Part shown: positions 7,388-11,076 of the stretch, in pieces
Layout of the letters: every line of letters starts with the position of its first letter
How positions within the stretch are numbered: the first letter of the stretch is position 1
NCBI GenBank assembly: GCA_947377425.1
Contig: CANCFZ010000064.1
Span: 1 to 11,076, forward strand
From: Flavobacteriaceae bacterium
GTDB taxonomy: Bacteria > Bacteroidota > Bacteroidia > Flavobacteriales > Flavobacteriaceae
Reading direction: 5' to 3'
Length of the DNA: 11,076 nt
Notes under the pieces: generated by a model
The model's database searches: none
Told to the model about the DNA's origin: nothing
The model's input: the letters and a program-made list of their open reading frames with translations, nothing else
Position numbers and translations under genes: made by a program

Positions 7388-7430
7388 AAAAAAAAACGCT
7401 CCAATTATATTATTAATTTGGAGCGTTTTC
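7388..7430. terminator. Bidirectional terminator between the convergent coiled-coil and protease genes
   Basis: A perfect 12-bp stem pairs AAAACGCTCCAA (7393-7404) with TTGGAGCGTTTT (7418-7429) around an AT-rich 13-nt loop; allowing one bulged T extends it by about three pairs. An A-run of nine (7388-7396) on the left gives a U-tract to the minus-strand transcript, and the right arm ends in T4 for the plus strand. It lies 21 bp past the protease stop and downstream of the first hairpin, so it can end both convergent transcripts. The symmetry is typical of shared terminators. Confidence 0.8.
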
Positions 7431-7450
7431 GTTTGAAATAAAAGCTAATT

Positions 7451-9703
7451 TTATGTTTTTATAACTTTCTCTTTTTTTATTTTAGACGTCAACGCCTTTT
7501 TTGGAGCACCCGATTGCAAATCATCAAGTACATGAATTGCTTCTTCAACATAAATATCTTTGGATAAACTTTCGTGCCATCTGTCACGTTTTTCTTTTAA
7601 AGTTGAGTCACTTTTCATTTGGTCTTCTTCAAAAGGTAATGATTTGAATTTTAAAACATTTGAATAATCTGCAATAGATTTGTATTTCTTATTAGTATCT
7701 TCAAGTGCTTTTTGCTCTTGCTTAAACGTATCTATTTGTAAACTATACACATTTTCCTCATTTTTTGCCTGACGCCATTTTGCATTTTCATCAATCAATT
7801 TAAACTGTGAATTATTTTCTATACGTTTTTTACTATTAGTAACTGCCAAATCAAAATTCTGCTGTTTATTCCATAATTGGTATTCCGCTGGATCAATTTT
7901 ATCCCATGGCATTGCATTGTCAACATCGCGTTCACCCATTTTTAAATATGCATAACTATCCGGAATTACAATATCACTTTTCACGCCTTCTAATTGTGTG
8001 GAGCCACCATTAATTCTATAGAATTTTTGTGTAGTAGTTTTCAAAGCTCCTAAATCACCAAGCGTATTACCCCTAACAAACTGATTCAAATCAATAACAT
8101 TTTGAACGGTTCCTTTACCATAAGTTTGTTTACTTCCAATAATTACAGCACGTTTGTAATCTTGCATGGCGGCAGCTAAAATTTCTGAAGCCGATGCCGA
8201 AAACTCATTAGTCATGATTACCAATGGTCCATCCCACTCTACTTTTGGATCTTTATCAAATAGCACTTCCTTTTTTCCTGCAGCCGATTTAATTTGTACA
8301 ATTGGCCCTTGTTCAATAAATAAACCGCCAATATCAACAACCGTTTTCAAAGAACCTCCTCCATTATCTCTAACATCCATAATAATTCCTTGAACACCTG
8401 ATTTTTTCAAACGCTCAACCTCTATTGCAATATCTTTACCCGCATCTCTACTGTCTTTATTTTCAAAATCAATGTAGAATTTTGGCAAATAAATGATTCC
8501 ATATTTAATTCCGTTTTTCTCTACAATACTAGATTTAGCATACGTTTCCTCAATCTCAACCTCGTCTCTGATTATAGAAATAACTTTCAAAGAACCATCC
8601 GTTTTTTTAACAGTCAAACGAACTTCTGTTCCTTTTGGTCCTTTTATTTTTTTAACAACATCATCCAAACGCATACCAACAACATCAACTGGGTCATTAT
8701 CCCCTTGAGCTACTTTCAAAACAACATCTCCAGCCTCAAGCTCTTTTTCTCTCCATGCTGGTCCACCAGAAATCAATTCAGTGATTTCAGTAAAATCATT
8801 CTTTTTTTGAAGTCTTGCTCCAATTCCTTCTAATTTTCCACTCATACTAACATCAAAACGCTCTTTTTCATCTGGAGCAAAATAAGATGTGTGCGGGTCA
8901 AAACGAGAAGCAATGGCATTTACATATACCGAAAACCAATCTTCTCTATCTAATTCTTTACTAATAAATGCAAAATTATCATTTAAAGACGTTAAGGTTT
9001 TTTCCCTAGTCTCTTTTTCTAATTGCGCATACGTTTTAATTGTTAAAGTATCTGATTTAGCAAGATTTTCCTTGAATTTATCTTCCGCAACTTTAGTTAA
9101 TTTATCGCCTAATTTAGTTCTGAATTCTTTTAATTTTTCTTCTGGAGATTTCAATTTATTCTTCTGAATATCATCTTGCATTTTTTGTTTTTCAACTAAG
9201 GATGCTAGGGTTGAAAGTTTAACTTGTTTTCTCCAACGCTCTTTTAGTTCATCAACACTTTTACAATAAAGAGCTTTTTCATAATTTGTGTTAATATCCT
9301 CATTTACTGAATAATCAATAGGATTTTGTAAAGCAATTTTATAATATTCTTTACTTTCATCCATACGTTTTACCATACGATTATAAGTCAAATCAAAAAA
9401 AGTAAGGTCTTTGTTTTTTATTTGGTCATCAATTTGAGTTTCATATTTCGCAAATTCATCTATATCCGATTGCAAAAAGAATCTTTTTGATGGATCTAAA
9501 GCCGAAATATAATCTTTGTAAATTCCTTTGGAAAAAGTATCATCAATTGCAGCTGGATTATAATGTCCTTTTTCAATTACATACGTCAAAAGTTCAAGCA
9601 ATAACTTGTCTTTTTCTGGGTCAGTCTGAGATTTAGGAATAAAACTCCACAATCCAACAGAAAGTGCTAGTACTAGTAGTACAACTTTATAGTGTCTTTT
9701 CAT
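7451..9703 (-). CDS. prc: Tail-specific (C-terminal processing) protease, S41 family
   Basis: A large periplasmic serine protease (750 residues from the chosen start) that recognises non-polar C-termini and trims or degrades envelope proteins. Numbering from this start: signal anchor at about 6-22 (VVLLVLALSVGLWSF), N-terminal helical domain to about 285, a PDZ domain at about 286-378 (GKLEGIGARLQ onward), then the S41 core with DVRDNGGGSL at about 443-452, EFSASASEI at 500-508 (catalytic S504) and YGKGTVQ at 528-534 (catalytic K530). A lysine/glutamate-rich C-terminal domain completes the Prc/Tsp layout. The frame stays open upstream to a GTG at 9745, with another ATG at 9724. ATG 9703 is preferred because it gives MKRHYK directly before the hydrophobic helix and because a promoter-like element lies at 9763-9735. 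It ends near a bidirectional terminator; surE is divergent. Confidence 0.95.
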   Translation of the reverse strand: MKRHYKVVLLVLALSVGLWSFIPKSQTDPEKDKLLLELLTYVIEKGHYNPAAIDDTFSKGIYKDYISALDPSKRFFLQSDIDEFAKYETQIDDQIKNKDLTFFDLTYNRMVKRMDESKEYYKIALQNPIDYSVNEDINTNYEKALYCKSVDELKERWRKQVKLSTLASLVEKQKMQDDIQKNKLKSPEEKLKEFRTKLGDKLTKVAEDKFKENLAKSDTLTIKTYAQLEKETREKTLTSLNDNFAFISKELDREDWFSVYVNAIASRFDPHTSYFAPDEKERFDVSMSGKLEGIGARLQKKNDFTEITELISGGPAWREKELEAGDVVLKVAQGDNDPVDVVGMRLDDVVKKIKGPKGTEVRLTVKKTDGSLKVISIIRDEVEIEETYAKSSIVEKNGIKYGIIYLPKFYIDFENKDSRDAGKDIAIEVERLKKSGVQGIIMDVRDNGGGSLKTVVDIGGLFIEQGPIVQIKSAAGKKEVLFDKDPKVEWDGPLVIMTNEFSASASEILAAAMQDYKRAVIIGSKQTYGKGTVQNVIDLNQFVRGNTLGDLGALKTTTQKFYRINGGSTQLEGVKSDIVIPDSYAYLKMGERDVDNAMPWDKIDPAEYQLWNKQQNFDLAVTNSKKRIENNSQFKLIDENAKWRQAKNEENVYSLQIDTFKQEQKALEDTNKKYKSIADYSNVLKFKSLPFEEDQMKSDSTLKEKRDRWHESLSKDIYVEEAIHVLDDLQSGAPKKALTSKIKKEKVIKT

Positions 9704-9734
9704 AAATAGAATAATTGTATTCATTAATTTTTGA

Positions 9735-9763
9735 CTAAAATACACAAAAAACTATGCCACAAA
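9735..9763 (-). promoter_or_regulatory. Candidate promoter of the tail-specific protease
   Basis: On the minus strand, TTTG (9763-9760) is followed after 17 nt by TATTTTAG (9742-9735), which fits the Bacteroidota pattern TTTG-N17-TAnnTTTG with one mismatch in the -7 element. Transcription would start near 9730. That puts the GTG at 9745 outside the message and leaves a leader of about 27 nt before the ATG at 9703. A second perfect -7-like TAACTTTG lies at 9815-9808 but has no TTTG upstream at the right distance. Confidence 0.5.
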
Positions 9764-9820
9764 ACAGATACTGCGTATAATTTTTTGTTAAAACCATAAC
9801 AATGCTTCAAAGTTATTGAT

Positions 9821-9856
9821 TTTGTAATGGAATAAGTCGTAAAATAATTACTTTTG
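9821..9856 (+). promoter_or_regulatory. Candidate surE promoter
   Basis: TACTTTTG at 9849-9856 is a perfect match to the Bacteroidota -7 element TAnnTTTG, 20 bp before the surE ATG. A TTTG at 9821-9824 could be the -33 element, but the spacing of 24 nt is longer than usual. The implied leader is about 12-15 nt. It may also drive the small membrane gene and lpxB downstream. Confidence 0.45.
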
Positions 9857-9876
9857 TTACACTAATAAAAATTCAA

Positions 9877-10647
9877 ATGCCCAAAAAACCTTTAATTCTA
9901 ATTACCAATGACGATGGTATTTCTGCTCCAGGAATTCGTGCGTTAATAGCCGTAATGAGCGAACTTGGAACCGTAGTTGTAGTAGCGCCCGATAGTCCGC
10001 AAAGTGCTATGGGACATGCGATAACTATTAATAACACATTACATTTGAATAAAATTTCTGCCGAAAATGCCGAGATTACCGAATACAGTTGCTCGGGAAC
10101 TCCAGTAGATTGTGTCAAAATGGCCGTAAATGAAGTTATGAAACAAAAACCAGACTTGTGTGTTTCTGGTGTTAATCATGGATCCAATTCTTCAATAAAC
10201 GTTATTTATTCAGGAACTATGAGTGCGGCGGTTGAAGCGGGTATCGAAGGAATTCCTGCTATTGGTTTTTCATTATTGGATTATAATTGGAATGCCGATT
10301 TTGAACAAATAAAGCCTTTTATAAAAAAAATTGCATTGCAAGTTTTAGAAAACGGTTTGACAGAAGGAACAGTTCTAAATGTAAATTTCCCAAAACTAAA
10401 AACCGAAGAAATAAAAGGAATTAAAATTTGCCGTCAAGCGAAAGCCATGTGGCAAGAAAAATTTGACAAACGTGTTACACCTTTTGGAAAAGAATATTAC
10501 TGGCTGACTGGGGAATTTGTGAATTTAGACAAAGGTGAAGATACCGATGAATGGGCATTGGCAAATCATTACATTTCAATCGTTCCTGTTCACTATGATT
10601 TGACGGCGCATCATGCTATTCAAACCTTAAATACTTGGGAGTTTTAA
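9877..10647 (+). CDS. surE: 5'/3'-nucleotidase SurE
   Basis: A 256-residue cytoplasmic metal-dependent phosphatase that dephosphorylates nucleoside 5'- and 3'-monophosphates (and short polyphosphate in some species). The diagnostic N-terminal motif ITNDDGISAPGI is at 9-20, with metal ligands D12 and D13. The other metal ligands match the E. coli set: S43 in APDSPQSAMGHAIT and N100 in VSGVNHGSN at 97-104. SCSGTPVDCVK (71-81) and YSGTMSAAVEAG (111-122) complete the family signature. Length is normal. The ATG at 9877 puts the first beta strand directly at the N-terminus, as in homologues. It is divergent from the protease gene. A three-helix membrane gene follows after 32 bp and then lpxB, so the three are probably co-transcribed, although SurE has no known role in lipid A synthesis. 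Confidence 0.97.
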   Translation: MPKKPLILITNDDGISAPGIRALIAVMSELGTVVVVAPDSPQSAMGHAITINNTLHLNKISAENAEITEYSCSGTPVDCVKMAVNEVMKQKPDLCVSGVNHGSNSSINVIYSGTMSAAVEAGIEGIPAIGFSLLDYNWNADFEQIKPFIKKIALQVLENGLTEGTVLNVNFPKLKTEEIKGIKICRQAKAMWQEKFDKRVTPFGKEYYWLTGEFVNLDKGEDTDEWALANHYISIVPVHYDLTAHHAIQTLNTWEF

Positions 10648-10679
10648 TATTAGATATGAAATTTTAGATTTTAAATATA

Positions 10680-10952
10680 ATGAAAAAAACAGATTTACTA
10701 ATTGGGCTTTTTATCGGAATTGTATCCGCATTACTTGGAGCGTCGTTATTTTTAGCTTTTTTTACAAATTACAATTTATTTAGAGATTTTGAAGCCATTA
10801 GAGCCGAACAAATTCTGGGAAAAGTAATTACTCTTGGAGCCATTCTAAACATTATAATTTTCTTTATTTTACTTAAAAAGAATAAAGAACTTATGGCTCG
10901 TGGAGTAGTTTTGTCAACAATTGTTTTGGCTATAGCAACATTATTTTTGTAA
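10680..10952 (+). CDS. Small three-helix membrane protein of unknown function
   Basis: A 90-residue hydrophobic protein with three likely transmembrane helices at about 7-28, 47-65 and 73-89. A short polar loop between helices 1 and 2 (FRDFEAIRAEQ) and a lysine-rich turn between helices 2 and 3 (KKNKELMAR) suggest topology by the positive-inside rule, with the lysine turn in the cytoplasm. I do not recognise a named family or a catalytic motif. It begins 32 bp after surE, and its stop is 1 bp before the lpxB start, so expression is probably coupled to lpxB. That tight placement is the main reason to consider it a real gene and perhaps related to envelope lipid synthesis; the functional link is inference. 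Confidence 0.8.
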   Translation: MKKTDLLIGLFIGIVSALLGASLFLAFFTNYNLFRDFEAIRAEQILGKVITLGAILNIIIFFILLKKNKELMARGVVLSTIVLAIATLFL

Positions 10953-10953
10953 T

Positions 10954-11076
10954 ATGAAATACTACATCATTGCTGGCGAAGCATCAGGCGATTTACATGG
11001 CTCCAATTTAATGAAAGCATTGTATCAAGAAGATGCAAACGCTAATATTCGTTTTTGGGGTGGTGATTTAATGCAA
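10954..11076 (+). CDS. lpxB: Lipid-A-disaccharide synthase LpxB, N-terminal part, 3' truncated by window
   Basis: The first 41 codons of LpxB run from ATG 10954 to the window edge with no stop. LpxB joins UDP-2,3-diacylglucosamine to lipid X to form the lipid A disaccharide on the inner face of the cytoplasmic membrane, which marks the organism as an LPS- or LOS-making Gram-negative. The recognisable start is YYIIAGEASGDLHGSNLM (residues 3-20), the N-terminal glycine-rich motif of the family, followed by RFWGGDLMQ at 33-41, which matches the G-G-..M segment. Only 1 bp separates it from the small membrane gene upstream. The remaining ~330 residues lie outside the window, so completeness cannot be judged. 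Confidence 0.93.
   Translation, partial: MKYYIIAGEASGDLHGSNLMKALYQEDANANIRFWGGDLMQ

Noticed and set aside
8166..9167. Three plus-strand open frames opposite the protease gene
   Set aside because: They are antisense to conserved PDZ and S41 coding sequence and have low-complexity serine/leucine-rich translations typical of shadow frames.
9873..10118. Minus-strand frame opposite the surE 5' end
   Set aside because: It overlaps the diagnostic SurE metal-binding motifs on the other strand; a shadow frame.
10648..10679. TTAGAT-like near-repeats in the 32-bp surE to membrane-gene spacer
   Set aside because: Two imperfect copies in a very AT-rich stretch are expected by chance; no array, hairpin or complete promoter is present.

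Overview
The window is AT-rich, densely packed core chromosome of a member of the Bacteroidota, most likely a Flavobacterium-like Flavobacteriia. Four things point there: Shine-Dalgarno motifs are absent, promoter-like elements fit the Bacteroidota form (TTTG ... TAnnTTTG), the coiled-coil protein has a signal peptide ending FA|Q, and the protein variants look flavobacterial. The species cannot be named from sequence alone.

Left part (1-5956, all +): the 3' end of purH (purine synthesis) is followed by a complete rod-shape cluster mreB-mreC-mreD-mrdA(PBP2)-rodA. Coupling is tight: mreC/mreD overlap by 8 bp, mreD/mrdA by an ATGA overlap, and mrdA/rodA abut with no gap. MreB (cytoplasmic filament), MreC and MreD (membrane scaffold), PBP2 (transpeptidase) and RodA (SEDS glycosyltransferase) together form the elongasome that builds lateral-wall peptidoglycan.

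Middle part (5957-7450): a putative lipoprotein nuclease of the DNA/RNA non-specific endonuclease family lies on the minus strand, and its stop codon is only 5 bp from the rodA stop. It is transcribed away from a small secreted coiled-coil protein of unknown function on the plus strand. That gene ends at a plus-strand hairpin terminator, followed by a second, bidirectional hairpin.

Right part (7451-11076): a C-terminal processing (tail-specific) protease on the minus strand is divergent from surE (5'/3'-nucleotidase). surE is followed by a small three-helix membrane protein and the first 41 codons of lpxB (lipid A disaccharide synthase). The last two genes are 1 bp apart, so they probably share a transcript.

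All genes look intact except the two cut by the window edges. I saw no tRNA, rRNA, CRISPR array, insertion sequence, riboswitch or phage gene. Most of the window is ordinary housekeeping sequence, and I found no convincing evidence of an undescribed multi-gene system. The less-explained elements are the nuclease/coiled-coil pair, the PBP2 Cys/His cluster and C-terminal tail, and the small membrane protein before lpxB.
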